Below are positions 20,513-32,354 of a stretch of 64,000 nt of DNA, one piece after another. The DNA is from Diogma glabrata (taxonomy: Eukaryota > Arthropoda > Insecta > Diptera > Cylindrotomidae). The stretch is from contig OY856188.1 of NCBI GenBank assembly GCA_963693315.1, positions 264,735,114 through 264,799,113 of the forward strand, written 5' to 3'. A program made the position numbers and the translations under genes. The notes beneath the pieces are model-generated. The model searched no databases. It was not told where the DNA came from and saw only the letters and a program-made list of their open reading frames with translations. How positions within the stretch are numbered: the first letter of the stretch is position 1; each line of letters begins with the position of its first letter.

Positions 20513-22984
20513 ACTGTTGGCCTACTGTAATATCAGTTAATTATTTCAAAATTAGACTGATAATTTTTAATATCCCAGTAGGCCAGACGTATGGCTATTT
20601 ATTATTAGTATAATTCAAATGTTATTGGTGAAATTGAATGATGTCATTACATTTTAGAGAATTTCATTGGATTAAATTAAAATAAAACTAAGGCAAACAA
20701 TTTTCTAACAAAAAAAACTAAATTTAAATCAAATTACATCATTTCGAATGTACAAAATATCAGAAGTAATTTCAACATTATTTTCTAATCAAAACTTTAA
20801 AAAAAAATTATTATTTTCATCGAACAAACTTTTCATTCTTTTTTTTTTTGTTTGATTGTCTTCCTTAATCTTTTGAAACTTTTCATTTTTCCACAAATAT
20901 TTATTATTTTATTTTCTTGCAGTTTTTTGTAATAAAATTTTTAACTCAAATATCGAAAAGAAAATCTCAAGGGATTGTTCGCAAATAAACTTTTTTCATG
21001 ATTTTAATACAAAACTTAAATAGTTTTCATAGCGACGAGTGTTGAAACAACGGATGGATGATAAGTTGAAAGACTTCAAAGAAATAAGTTGTAACAAGCT
21101 TCAGGATCTTGTAACTCTATGCGACCATATGAAAGAATATCCGGTTGAGATTTAGGAGTTAAAAAAAAAATTGAAAAAAACCAAATTTATATTTATTTAT
21201 GTTTACATAGTTCATAACCCACCCCTACATCAAAGAATAGTTTTTCATATTTTCCATTCAAAACTTCAAAAATCATATAAGATTGGAAAATATTTTTACT
21301 GTATGCTATATAACCATAAGTGAAAAAATAATATAGAATAAAAGAGTTTAGAAAAAAGACAGATATTGAAAAATCATTCAAGAAAAGAAAATTGTAGAAA
21401 TTGAGTGGAAAATTTTCAATTTTTAATAATTTAAAGTGAAATCATCTTATCGATTTCAATTTAAGTAGAATAAACAAAAATGAATAGAAAATTATAAGAT
21501 GAAAATGTGAATATGTTAATAAAGTTATTTTTCGTTTTGATTGAAAAATAAAATATTTGATTTATTTATATTAATGTTGATTCAGGTTAAATAAGGAAAT
21601 CACACTAGATATTATTTGTTTGGATAGCCTGTGTTGAAATTTGTTCAACAAAGTAAATAAAATTCTGGTGGTCGATGGGCTTAGAAAAGAAAAGACTCTT
21701 GTGAGTGTCATTATCTATACATAGCAATCTGTCTAAATATTTGAACATATATAGAGAGACTAATAGATATTCAGAAACCTTAACGTAATTAAAAAGACGA
21801 ATTTAATAGAAGGATTTCATGTTTGTTGCTAATCGCGGGGATGTACCATACCTTGAAGATGTCTCTAAGCCAGATTATTGAGTTATTGAAAAGGAGACGC
21901 TACGTAGATTCATGTAATACGGATCTGGCTTCCAAAGACTTAATAATTTTGTGAACGAGTTGAAAATTTTGTGGAGTCGTGAATGACATTGTGTAATTGG
22001 CAAGGTTTTAAGTGTGGGTTTACTTCCCTTTTCCGTCCTACAGTAATATACTATAGATCTAAATTATTTTCCACTCACTTTTCCACCCGTTTGTGTAACA
22101 ACACAACTGATTAAACATTCCAATGTACATCCAACACTTCCGGTATTAAGTTGTTTTTTTTTTATTAATTTTCTATATATTTTTTTTACCTAAATATGAA
22201 AAAATTGTAAGAATTAATAAATTAAACTAAAATTTATGGTGACGAATTTTTTTGCTCGTGCGAAGAAAATTTTTGCCAATTGTTTGGCTCTAATTAATCA
22301 GTTGGTGTTGGCAGTCGAATTGTAAAATTAATCAGTTTTTTGAGAAGTTTTGGAGTAGTGAATGGTAGCTTGATTGATTAGAGGAGATGAATTATGTGTT
22401 GGACCGTAAGGGTCGGTTTTAATAAAATAATTCAATATAATTAAACTAAATACTAATTAAAATAATTGAAGTGATTAGCAATGGTTAAAATGATTAGTCA
22501 ATTTGAAAGAACACAAAAATTAATTGTTACAAGTGTATAAAATAATTTATAAAATTTGTCGATTTCATTTTTTATAATAATTTAAAAGAAAATTTTAGTT
22601 TATCTTACCTAAATTAAGTGTCAACGTAACAATAATATGTATGACTAATGTGCACCATAATGGTTTGATAATGAACAGTTAAGAAAATTTAAAGCAATAC
22701 GAATAAAACTAAAATATGTGTTGTTTCATTATGAGTGGGTGTTCACATTACTTGCAATCCCATTCAAATTGTGGGTGTTAAACAAAACTGAAATTGTGAT
22801 GTCGTAAAACCATATATTCTTGATAACTCAAAAGATGAGTGTACATTGCATTTAACTGAGGACTCAAAAACATCAAAAATACTTCCAAAAAACGGAAATC
22901 ACATAATTATTATCGTATAGAATACTCAGCGGATCATCTCTTGGGCAGGGAAGTAATTATTTATTCTTATTTTACCTGTTTATA
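20513..22984. other. No gene firmly supported
   Basis: AT-rich. At about 21041-21156 (plus) a 38-codon frame reads like a charged helical peptide (LKQRMDDKLKDFKEIS) ending in TAG, possibly a transposon remnant. No family can be named. Confidence 0.35.
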
Positions 22985-23240
22985 ACTTTACCTAACCGGT
23001 TTAATATTACAATGATGGGCTGGGTCATATAGTTTGGGGAGGATCGGGACCTGACGAATCTCCTTTCTGGAGATTTCGGGTAGTGATGTAGGCACGCGAG
23101 TGTATTGGTTCGTGTATTCAAAATTTCTTCTTAGTGAGGTTAGTCTAGAACCTTCGCTCAGACAGCTAGTGACAGGGTATGTCGTGCCTGGCCAACTGGT
23201 CAACCTTCACGGTTTACCAGATCTCATATTACAATTGTAT
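22985..23240. other. GC-elevated island, unknown origin
   Basis: A block with higher G+C than its neighbours. Both strands have open frames of 62-71 codons (23100-23288 plus, 22988-23203 minus), neither with a recognisable motif. It may be a transposon fragment. Confidence 0.25.
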
Positions 23241-25104
23241 AGGAAGATCCTAATTTTCAGAGAAGAAATATGGAATTTTTTTAGATAGGATTGTATTCCA
23301 GTAAAAATGGATTCTAACATATTGCGTTCCAATGCATTGAGTTCTGAAACATTGCATTGGAAGGAATAAATCGGCATAAACGTATGGTACACTCCGTATT
23401 TTCATAGAAGTTTTTTTAACTTAACGAAATTAGAAAGAATGGTCAGAATGAATGGTCTCAACGCACTATAACTTGGTTTGCTGCACTTAAAATTGTCGCA
23501 TTTTAGACTAATTAACATTTCTTTTAAAACAACCCTAGAGTCTTGGCCGCTCCATTTTGCTCGGATTATGGATAATTGTGTCTTATGTTATTAAGGTTTA
23601 AGTGCTTTGTACTTTGTTGAAGGTTTGTACATTGGTAACTTTGATCTACTGTGTTTTGTAATTATGGTAAAGGGCAGACCTTCATACTATATTCGGAACT
23701 TTATAGCGTTTAGCACAGCTGCCAGGTATTCTAGTATGACACATTAAAGTTGCATTGTGCTGCGTTGAGCTTTTGACTCATGTAAAGTGCAAACTATGGG
23801 TCGTTCACTGTTTTCTTCGGTTAGTTGAAACAACACAATTTTAAATTCCCTTCTACTAGCATTACGCTGGATATAAAATCTTCGTGTAAAGTCAGGCTAT
23901 ACTAGGACTGGTGCTGAAGCTAAAAGTTGCGTCAGTGACCCAATTGACTTTTTGCGACTACAAATCTAATAATCTTTTATGATTTTTAATTAACAGGTCA
24001 GTCAGTGGGGATGATATGCTGGTGTAGTTGGCGATGAATCTTTGAAGAATCAGAGAATTCGTCAGACAGTTATTGATGTGAGAAATTAAGCGGTTGCTTG
24101 AACTGCATCGCTTTTAACGGTTAAACATTCGTTGCTGACTTCATAACACAGATACTATTTCTTTAAAATAAAATTGACTCTTTTCTTCATTGATAGTTAG
24201 CCGGCCTGATCTTAGTCGCCGCGTGACCTGAAACAGGAAAAATATGAATACACGATTGTGTAAGTGATGAATTATTACTTTCTGCATCAATCAACACAGT
24301 TTTTGGGCTGCGTTACACAAACCTAATGATATGACGGTGAATTGTAACAGAGGATGACGACTGGTAATCGTGAATGTAGTCTTGTTCCAAAATTTCTGAT
24401 TTAAGGGAATCTGCCAGAATGTATTTTTTATCTAAACTTGAAATGTACACTGTATCACCTAGGCGACTCATTAGACGGTCTATTATTGTCAAAAATAGGC
24501 ATTTTTCGTGTGACGGTATTTACACATCGCGCATCCAAAACATACCCTAGTTTTACCATGTTTCTTGTATACAATAGCTATAGGTGAACTCAAGGTACTA
24601 CAACTTTCTTCTACGACAACTAGGGCCAACATGCAATTAAACTCTACAGAAAAATAAAAAGGTCATATTTTATTGTTCTAACTTATTTAAATGGTGACCC
24701 TGGTGCTTTATACATCTCTTTCTTTATGTAATCACACTACGATATGAATTTACATTAACAAAACGCCTATAGAGTGACTTTTAAAAGATATGCTAGCTTA
24801 ACAAACAATAGAAATTGATCCTGATAGAAGGCTAGTCTTGTCTGGCAAAGCTTTTTCGTTGTGTTTGAGCTGTTAAAAAATCTCAAGAATCAAGTTTGCT
24901 AAAAGTGGAATTATATTGTTTTAAATACTAAAAGTGGTGACTCTGGTGCTCATCTGTATATTTTAGCAAAAAAAATAAACAATAATTCTATATTAACAAA
25001 CGAACTTATGCATATAATGCTGTTTCCTCAAAGTTTTCAGGATCAAAATCATCGAACATTAATTTATCTGCCATAAACAGGCATACTGTATTTAGCTGTG
25101 ATAC
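23241..25104. other. No gene recognised
   Basis: AT-rich, no coding or repeat structure that I can support. Confidence 0.4.
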
Positions 25105-25372
25105 CTTATGTTGCCGTCATAAGCAAAAACACGGTAACTACCAAAATGTTGGTATTGAGAAAAACGACAAAAACTAAAATAGTCTTCGATATTTAACATA
25201 TATTTTTCAATTTTACGAAGTTTTATGAATTGAAATTTTCATGTTTAGAGTTACTTAGCCATGTTTTTATTTAGCAGGGTCATAGAATAATGCTTTGTGA
25301 CTGATAAAGCAGAATAAACTCATTTTTTACATTTTGAGTTACGGTGTATTAGCTTATGACGACAGTATAACC
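25105..25372. mobile_element. Snap-back MITE, about 270 bp
   Basis: Arms of about 40 bp pair: GCCGTCATAAGCAAAAACAC with GTAACT (25113-25139) on the left, and the complement of GTCGTCATAAGCTAATACAC with GTAACT on the right (25337-25363). There is no coding capacity. Confidence 0.75.
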
Positions 25373-25768
25373 CTTTTAGCATTTTTCGGGAAAGTTGAAT
25401 TTTCTGAATTCAATATCAAAGTCAAACTTTGACTCAAAGAAATTTCTCGCAAACAAACGATTTACTGAATCTGAAGTTGTACCCTGTATAATGTTATAAT
25501 ATGATCATCTCTTTGCTTAATAAAAAACAATAAAATACTTAAAGAACTCTGTTTAAAATAGCAAACACAAAAAACTGAACTTGATTTAAGAAATAATTTG
25601 CCTGGAAAAGCAATTTAAAGCTTAAAAGAATTAAAATTTCAAAATGATAATTGTCAAATGAGGTTTTCTTAAATGTTGTCAGTGGTGAGACTGAGGCTAT
25701 GATATGCTCACTCTTTTTTTTGTGCAATAACAATTAAATATAAATATAAATTAGAGTTTGCTAATTTA
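25373..25768. other. No feature recognised
   Basis: AT-rich. A 64-codon frame at 25539-25733 (minus) has no motif. Confidence 0.4.
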
Positions 25769-25975
25769 CCGACCTTTTTTCTAGTTATCGGTAATACGGT
25801 AATTTTTTATAACGGTTAACCGGTGATTTACCGGTAATTTACCGGAATAATAAACTTTGATCTAACTATTTTAAATTATTAGTTTAAGCAAACTATTTAT
25901 AACTTAAATTGGCGTGTAATAATAAATAATAACACATTTGAAGAATAAAATTTAATAGCTATTTATGTATTAAGG

Positions 25976-26071
25976 GCATAAAGTATGTCTTTTCCGCTTG
26001 AGAGTGAACTTGTTGCTCGCGCCGTTAGCCGAGAGAAACAATCACTCGAAAGCAAAAAAGATACTTTATGC
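25976..26071. repeat. Hairpin with GTTAGCCGAG centre
   Basis: GCATAAAGTA and TACTTTATGC form the outer stem; GCTTGAGAGTGA pairs with TCACTCGAAAGC further in. The centre reads GCTCGCGCCGTTAGCCGAG, similar to the centres of the hairpins at 7.7, 29.1 and 48.4 kb. Confidence 0.8.
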
Positions 26072-26334
26072 CTGAATTGCATACAAGATTTTTTGTACGA
26101 GTAAGATTTTGTATTATTTGCATAAATAAAAATACATATATTTACACAAAACGGTAAAATATTTTTTAGAAAATTATTTTATCAAAGTAGTTTTTCGAAA
26201 TAACAGTAATACAATAACTTTAGACATTGTTATTTCACTTTTAGCATTGGTATTTCAATAGGAAAAAAGGCCTGCTTTATGTACAATTTTGAATCGCAAA
26301 AGTGAATTTTACGGTTTACTCGTACAAAATAGTT

Positions 26335-26467
26335 ATTTATGTATCAAGGGAATTATAAGGATGTTAATTCCCGCGGGAAACGTTTACTACCCGAGGGCCT
26401 CTGGCCCGAGAGTTAGTAAATTTCACAAGGTAATTGACATCTAATAATTCACGTGATACATAAATAA
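26335..26467. repeat. Hairpin MITE with GC-rich centre
   Basis: TATTTATGTATCA pairs with TGATACATAAATA, and inner segments also pair (AATTATNAGNATGT with ACATCTAATAATT). The centre is TTTACTACCCGAGGGCC against GGCCCGAGAGTTAGTAAA. Confidence 0.8.
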
Positions 26468-26918
26468 TTTTATTTTTTACTACAAAACATTTATTTTTAT
26501 CAAGTATTTGATAGCATGATTTTGCGTTTTAATTGATCAAGCTAGTTATTTTTTATTTCAAATTCTATTATAATTCCCTTGGGAATTAAGAATATCATTA
26601 TTATTTCTTTATTATTTTTTACTTGCGGTAAGCTGTTAGAAAATGAAATAGGAATATTTCAATGTATCTTTTGAGTGGTTTCTTCATTGGATTTTTTCAT
26701 GCCTTAAAATATGTTTGGTTAGGTCCAGTTTATGCTATTTTATTAAAAATTAATTAATTTACTTCAAAATATCATAATTATTAATTTATTAGCATAATTG
26801 GCATAAATATAAGTTTGTTTATTTTGTACCGAATCCGGTAAAAACATAGAAATATACCGGTTTTTTAATAATGTGTTTTTGGGCGATTTGCCGGTTGACC
26901 GGTATTGCAAGCCGTAAT

Positions 26919-28534
26919 ATAAATCAACAAACAACCATTTGTATGAAAAAGTTTTACTTGAAATTTTGAGATCTAACTAATAAAGAATCAAAATTATTGA
27001 ACATTGATTCCTAAAAACTGAAATACTATTCATTCTTGTTAGTATAAGGTAGTTATTTTGTAGTACGACCTGTTTGGAAAATTGTAATCTCAGAGTTGCC
27101 AGTTTCATACTGCCTCTTGCTACTGAAACAAATTATTGTTGTCTGTCTTAAGTAAAACCTGAAAACCACACAAACTAATGTATCTGAGGGTAACTCAGAT
27201 AGTAAGTTGCAAGTTGTTAGCTGTTAATGTTATAACTTATAACACAAGTTCTTTTCTATTACAAAATCTACTGAAAACTTAATTTCAAAACAAAACATGA
27301 TTTTTTCGTTTAAACTCCATTCGCTAAAAAATAACAGTTTGTAACACAATCTCACGCTAAACGACATACTTAAAAACATTTCCTCTAAGGGTAACTAAGC
27401 CTGAATAACAACACTAATTAGAATACACATTCAAAACATGAAAATCTACTCTGTAATCACATTATAATAATTGCAAGTATATTATCATAAAAAAATTATA
27501 TTGCAAAAATAAAAAAAAAATTATCACAACCAAAGAAGAAAATAAAGTTTTCTATTGATTAAAATACAAAATTACCATACTCATTCCCATTTCCCTTTTT
27601 GGCTATATAAAATAACAACCAACAACAAAACAACCAGAAAAAAAAACTTTTCATTTTATATTTATAAGTTTTCTTGTGGAAATTGTTTTTAATTTTCGTT
27701 GTTTTTGTTGTTGTTTTTAGTATTGTGTTATGGTAGTTAATTTCTATATTATTCTAAAGAATTATAATAACCACGGAAAAATAACATCTGATCGTGAAAA
27801 ACCCTTCAATTTAGCTGTCTATCTATATACTATGTACAGTTGTTATTGTTGTTGTATAATTTTGTTATCGGAAAGTACAAACGAACAATGTTTTTTACAT
27901 AATACACAGGTGACACTATGAAAATTTTCTTAGACGAAATAGAAACAATTTTGTATGTTGTTTAGTGGTGGAAAAGTGGAAAATTGGATGAAACCTTCAA
28001 GTTAATTTTATATAATTTTGTCCTTCATTAATTTGTGTTATTTTGTTTCATTCTAACTAACTGTATCCGTTAGGTTAAAAAAGAGTACAATAATAAAAAA
28101 AATTTTACTGGGGGTAATTAATGGGGTCATTGTTAAAAAGAAATGTAAGAGAAATTTACATTTTCAAAATCAAAGATTATTCGTACAGCGATCCTCGAGC
28201 AATAAAATGAGTCCGAAAAAATCATTATCGGGTTAATTTCTAAATAAGTTCGATAACGAATTCTGTAGCGAATTTTAACTAATCATGAATTTGACATTGA
28301 CATAGAATTTTTTTTATTTGCTTTTTATTCCTTCAGAAGATTTCGGACCCCTGCTAAATTCAAAAATGAGCTTATAATTATTCTTCTTGCCGGATTACCA
28401 AAAACCCAACGAATTTTGTGATTTTGTATAGTTAAGAAAATAATAAAAATCACGAAAAATTAATTTGGATCTGACATGCTATTTTCGATGTGGCGTTTTG
28501 TTTTTGTTTTATTTCAACAACATATAGGAAAAAA
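26919..28534. other. No gene recognised
   Basis: AT-rich. A 63-codon frame at 27730-27921 has no motif. Confidence 0.4.
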
Positions 28535-28936
28535 TATGTAGGGACTGAAATCTCACAGCTCTGAGATATCAAGAAAAATATTGTTAAATTAAATAAAATC
28601 AAACTTTTTCAAAATTCCCATAAATATTCCAAAAATTAGAATAAAATCAAATATTTAAATTTTTTCTAAATTCCAATAATATTTCAAAAATTCTTAGAAA
28701 TTCAAACTTTTTCAAAATTCTAAAAATATTCCAAAAACTTTAACAAATTCAAGAATTTCCATGTCCAATTTCATTTTAAATTACATTTACGTCATAAAAT
28801 CAGCTTCATATTTTTTCCCAAAAAATTGGCTAAAAAACTAAATAAAATCATTTTTTGACACACTTGACTCAACACTTGACTTACTCAAAAAATAATTTTT
28901 TGACAAACTTATAATGCCATAATTCTCAATAATAAT
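28535..28936 (-). repeat. R18 repeat, minus-strand copy, left part
   Basis: Complement of the array at 18.6-19.9 kb: CTGAAATCTCACAGCTCTGA at the left end, then several units of about 56 bp, then the TGACACACTTGAC block and ACTTATAATGCCATAATTCT. It is broken at 28936 by the recombinase element and continues at 30881. Confidence 0.8.
28927..28935. repeat. Left target-site duplication (CAATAATAA)
   Basis: The same nine bases follow the right end of the element at 30881-30889. The uninterrupted R18 copy has only one such tract, which supports duplication on insertion. Because the tract is simple-sequence-like, the exact length (8 or 9) is uncertain. Confidence 0.6.
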
Positions 28937-28958
28937 GGGCCCTATTCAGTAAAATCTT

Positions 28959-29061
28959 TTATCGAAAATTTCTGTTATTCTTTTATTTTTTGTATGAAAT
29001 TTTATAACGGGAAAATAAAATTTCATACTAAAAATAAAAGAGTAAAAGAAATTTTCGATAA
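28959..29061. repeat. 103-bp subterminal hairpin
   Basis: Arms of 46 bp (28959-29004 and 29016-29061) pair with a few mismatches; outer part TTATCGAAAATTTC with GAAATTTTCGATAA; loop 11 nt. It may be a nested snap-back MITE or part of the element's end. Confidence 0.85.
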
Positions 29062-29079
29062 TAGTATATTGTATAATGA

Positions 29080-29180
29080 GTGTAGAAAGAACACTATTGC
29101 AGTACGAGTGTGAAATTTGCAGCACGAGACGCTAGTCGAGGGCTGCATTCACATGAGTACCGCAATAGTGCTTTCTACAC
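29080..29180. repeat. Hairpin with GTGTAGAAAG arms
   Basis: GTGTAGAAAGAACACTATTGC-type left arm (29080-29100) pairs with GCAATAGTGCTTTCTACAC (29162-29180). The centre reads GCACGAGACGCTAGTCGAGG and GCTGCA. The arm GTGTAGAAAG recurs in the two palindromes at 30726-30778 on the far side of the recombinase gene. Confidence 0.8.
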
Positions 29181-29382
29181 GAGTCATACACGCTTTTTTT
29201 CTACAATTGCAAGATTCGGTAGTCATATACTATACAAATATTCAATACCATAAACTAATGTAGATTTTAAAATTTTCATTTTTTATACTATATCAAGTAT
29301 GTCATGATTTATTGTTGTCAAAAATTTTCCCATATCGTTTTTGATTTTGTTTGAATAACGTTCTAAAAATAAATCGGTGAAA

Positions 29383-30574
29383 ATGAATAGTGATTTCGGT
29401 TAAAGTGATGAAGAGGTTATCATTGGAACTCCTCCAGACATTGCTGAGGCAGCTAAAAATGTTTGTTTGGAACTTCTACCTGAAAAATCTAAAACTAGAT
29501 ATAGAAAAGAACGAGAAGCTTTCTTGACATGGTGTGGAGAGAAAAAAGCCACGAAAATTACGGAGAATGTTCTTTTGGCTTATTTTTCAGAAAAATCAAA
29601 CATTTTCAAGTCATCCACTTTATGGTCAATGTACTCTATGTTAAAGAGTACACTTATTTTAGAAGACAACGTCGATATCTCTAAATATCATAAGTTTATG
29701 CATTGTTGAAAAGAAAATCAGTGGGCTATGTTGCTAAAAAATCTAGAACCTTTTCTAGAGAAGATATAAATAAGTTTGTGAATGAAGCACCAGACAAAGA
29801 TTTTCTGATGATGAAAGTAATTATTTAATATTTAAATGTATAAAATTAATATTAATATTCAAAAATTTCAAATTAATGATTGCTCTTATAATGGGTATCG
29901 CTGGAGACTGTCGAAAGGAGGAGCTACTGAAAATGATGTTGGATCATATTGAGGATAAGGAAAATATATTAATTGTACAGGTGCCAGACACCAAAACTCA
30001 CATCACTCGAACGTTTACTGTTTCTAATGGGGTTGGTGATTGGATCTCAGTTTATCGTAAATACAGAAATCTTCACACTGCAAACACCACTCATAACAGG
30101 TTTTTTGTTAACTATCGGAATGGTAAATGTACTTTGTAAGCTATTGGAATAAATACATTTGGAAAAATTCCACTAAAAATTGCGAGCTACTTAAATCTTC
30201 CAAATTTGCATGAATATACAGGGCACTGTTTCAGACGAACATCTGCTACGTTACTCGCAGATGCGGGTGGAGACATTTTAACACTCAAGAGGCATGGCGG
30301 ATGGAAATCCTCTGCTGTTACGGAAAGCTATGTCGACAACTCCATTCAAAATAAAATATCTGTGTGTGAGAAAATAACTGGAGCCCCTGCAAGTGACAAT
30401 ATCGCAATGGATAATGAAAATATAGGTCGCGGTAGTAGCTCCATTGTTGGAAGTGCAGCGGAATCAGTTATGGGATTCAATATAACAATTGTTAAGGCTG
30501 CTAAAAATACGACTGAGGGGATAAATATTAGTGCATGTACTTCATGCAACATCACAATAAATATTAATAAATAA
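29383..30574 (+). pseudogene. Decayed tyrosine recombinase (phage-integrase fold)
   Basis: DNA strand-exchange enzyme family. The N-terminal core-binding part (SKTRYRKEREAFLTWCGEKK, then LLAYFSEKS) is followed, after a frame break near 29705, by KKSRTFSREDINKFVNEAPD. The catalytic domain keeps Arg I (GDCRKEEL, codon 29912), the HxxR box (HCFRR, His codon 30223, Arg 30232), the second His (KRHGGW, 30293) and the tyrosine nucleophile (ESYVDNS, 30329). Lesions: TAA at codon 7 (29401), a frame change near 29705, a 60-70-bp AT-rich insert at about 29818-29880 that starts GTAATT and looks like a decayed intron, and TAA at 30137 within otherwise continuous frame. The start at 29383 (ATG, MNSDFG) is chosen because the frame continues past the first stop. 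Similar recombinases are common in insect and cnidarian genomes, from memory. Confidence 0.85.
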
Positions 30575-30725
30575 ATTTCAATTAAAACTATAATTTATTG
30601 TTAATGTTTAATCTATAATTATGAATAATTTGATTTATAATAAAATTCGATTCACTTTAAATATTGCATTGAATGTGTTTTTTGTAGATTTATTTTCTAG
30701 TTATTTTTCCAATGTAAACACAAAT

Positions 30726-30778
30726 GTGCAGAAAGTACTTTCTACACGGCAAATCCGTGCAGAAAGTACTTTCTACAC
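30726..30778. repeat. Two tandem 22-bp palindromes right of the recombinase
   Basis: Near-perfect palindromes at 30726-30747 and 30757-30778 (arm GTGCAGAAAG, spacer TA, arm CTTTCTACAC), 31 bp apart start to start, separated by GGCAAATCC. Arms of about 10 bp around a short spacer resemble tyrosine-recombinase core sites, though a 2-bp spacer is shorter than the usual 6-8. Confidence 0.8.
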
Positions 30779-30880
30779 GTCATTTGGGAATATTAATTTT
30801 CATTGCCTACTTTTTATCAAATTCAACGTAGAAAATTTGACTTTCACAACAATTGTAGAAAAAAGATTTTACTGAATAGC

Positions 30881-31015
30881 CAATAATAAAATTTCATTTC
30901 AAACAAACAATTAATTTGATTTTTTTTCCAAAAAACTAGGTAAAAAAATAAATAAAAATCTTTCTTTTGACACACTTGACAACATTTTTTTGACAAACTT
31001 ATAATGCAATAATCT
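30881..31015 (-). repeat. R18 repeat, minus-strand copy, right part
   Basis: Continues the interrupted R18 copy: AATAAATAAAAATCTTTCTT, then TTGACACACTTGACAACA, then GACAAACTTATAATGC, matching the complement of 18800-18900. The first nine bases are the right-hand target duplication. Confidence 0.8.
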
Positions 31016-32354
31016 AGTTTTTGATCTCACATACCAATCCCGACGATTTCTCCAAATTTAATGTTTCTACTCGTAATCACTTAAAATGAACGTTTTTTAA
31101 GCCAAAAATATGAAAATTTGCTATTTTTGACACACATAATGATTTTTTTGACACACTTTCGGTACGGTTATCGAACACAGCTTCCTTTCGGACCTGTCCC
31201 TTGTGAATACCTATTTTTAGAAAAACAATTTTTTGAAATCCCTCCAGCGGTTTTCCCCGCAGTGAAGGTAATGACGGACGGCCGGACGGCCGACAGACAG
31301 GCATACATTTTTTTTTTGCTTTTTTTGAATCAGTAGGTCCTAAAACGTCGAGAAATGCCAGAAAAAGTGGGGATAAGAATTTCACTTTGAGCTCATGAAT
31401 GTAATACTTAGGTCTTTCAGACCGAAGTAATTGGACCTGGGTGTTAAAGAACGTAAAATTTATTTGTAGGTTTTATTGTAAGAAACACTACTAAATAGTA
31501 AGTTCAATCAAATAATAAAATACGACTTTAACCAATAGGAAATTAAAATAAAAAAACGAGGTGAAAAACAAATTCTCCAAAAATTGGCAGCAAAAAAAAC
31601 TAAAAGAGAGTTGCTAATAGTGTTTGAACTTCAATGAATACATCCCACAAACAGTGTTCTTAAACGACTCCATTTTCGGAAAATAATAATAGTTCGATAT
31701 CAAAATGGGTGTTATAATTTACTGAGAAAAAATCATCCACAACCATAAAATATCTCTATTTGCTTAGAATACTTCACTGCTTTTATCAGTGGTTTGTTAT
31801 ATATCACATTATCTCGCATGATCGTAGCAGTTATTCGGGTGCAGGCGATGGTCACACTAGTAAGTCAACAATTAAGAAACAAGTCACTGAAAACTGATCT
31901 CTCCATGTGTAGCAGGATAAGCATTAAAAAAAAGTACAAAATACTAATACCAAAATATATATTTCGGTATCGCTTAAACCATCACGGTATACCAATGTTT
32001 CGGTTTTCAATATACCGATGTTGAATGATCTACTTGCTACAAATTAAAAACAAAATAAAACGGTTGTCTAAACCGATCATTTCTCTCTTGATTTCGGAGC
32101 AATCTCTACATAAAGGATTTAAAAAATGGCTAACTAAATAAATAATAAACTAAATAATTATTAATTTTATGTAACTTCTCTTTAATTTTTAATGTTAAAG
32201 GAGTTAAAGCAAGCGATTCCAAGGAATAATAAAACAAAATCAACACAACATGACTACAAGTTAATAGGTTGAAATGTTGTCCAAAGCAAGTCAGACAAGT
32301 TTAGCAGCTTTTTGGCAGTGCACTTTGAGCGAGTGGGGCGTCTAGATTCAAACC
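31016..32354. other. No gene; GC-rich GACGGACGG-type tract
   Basis: 31250-31310 contains GACGGACGGCCGGACGGCCG and a GACAGACAG run, a type of sequence often found near ends of insect repeats. Open frames on both strands here (31077-31385, 31118-31336) have no motif. The rest is AT-rich. Confidence 0.35.

Larger units (their letters stand above)
25769..26918. mobile_element. Possible element bounded by ACCGGT-rich ends
   Basis: Both ends are dense in CGGTNACCGG motifs that appear nowhere else nearby (25769-25853 and 26827-26918). The inner edges read TTACCGGAATAATAAAC and, on the complement, TTACCGGATTCGGTACAAAA, consistent with diverged inverted termini. The interior of about 970 bp is AT-rich and holds two separate hairpins (25976-26071, 26335-26467). 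There is no protein frame. Confidence 0.5.
28937..30880 (+). mobile_element. Tyrosine-recombinase element with terminal inverted repeats
   Basis: A 1.94-kb insertion in an R18 repeat. Left end: GGGCCCTATTCAGTAAAATC followed by TTTT. Right end, read on the complement: GCTATTCAGTAAAATCTTTT, or GGCTATTCAG if the shared C at 30881 is counted. The inverted repeats match for at least 18 bp apart from a two-base gap near the tip. A second stretch, TTTTTTCTACAATTG, is also present at both ends, directly next to the terminal repeat on the right and displaced to 29201-29215 on the left by about 240 bp of hairpin sequence. Inside lies a decayed tyrosine recombinase (29383-30574) flanked by related palindromes. 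Cryptons, the usual carriers of such genes, normally lack inverted termini, so this layout is unusual. Confidence 0.75.
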
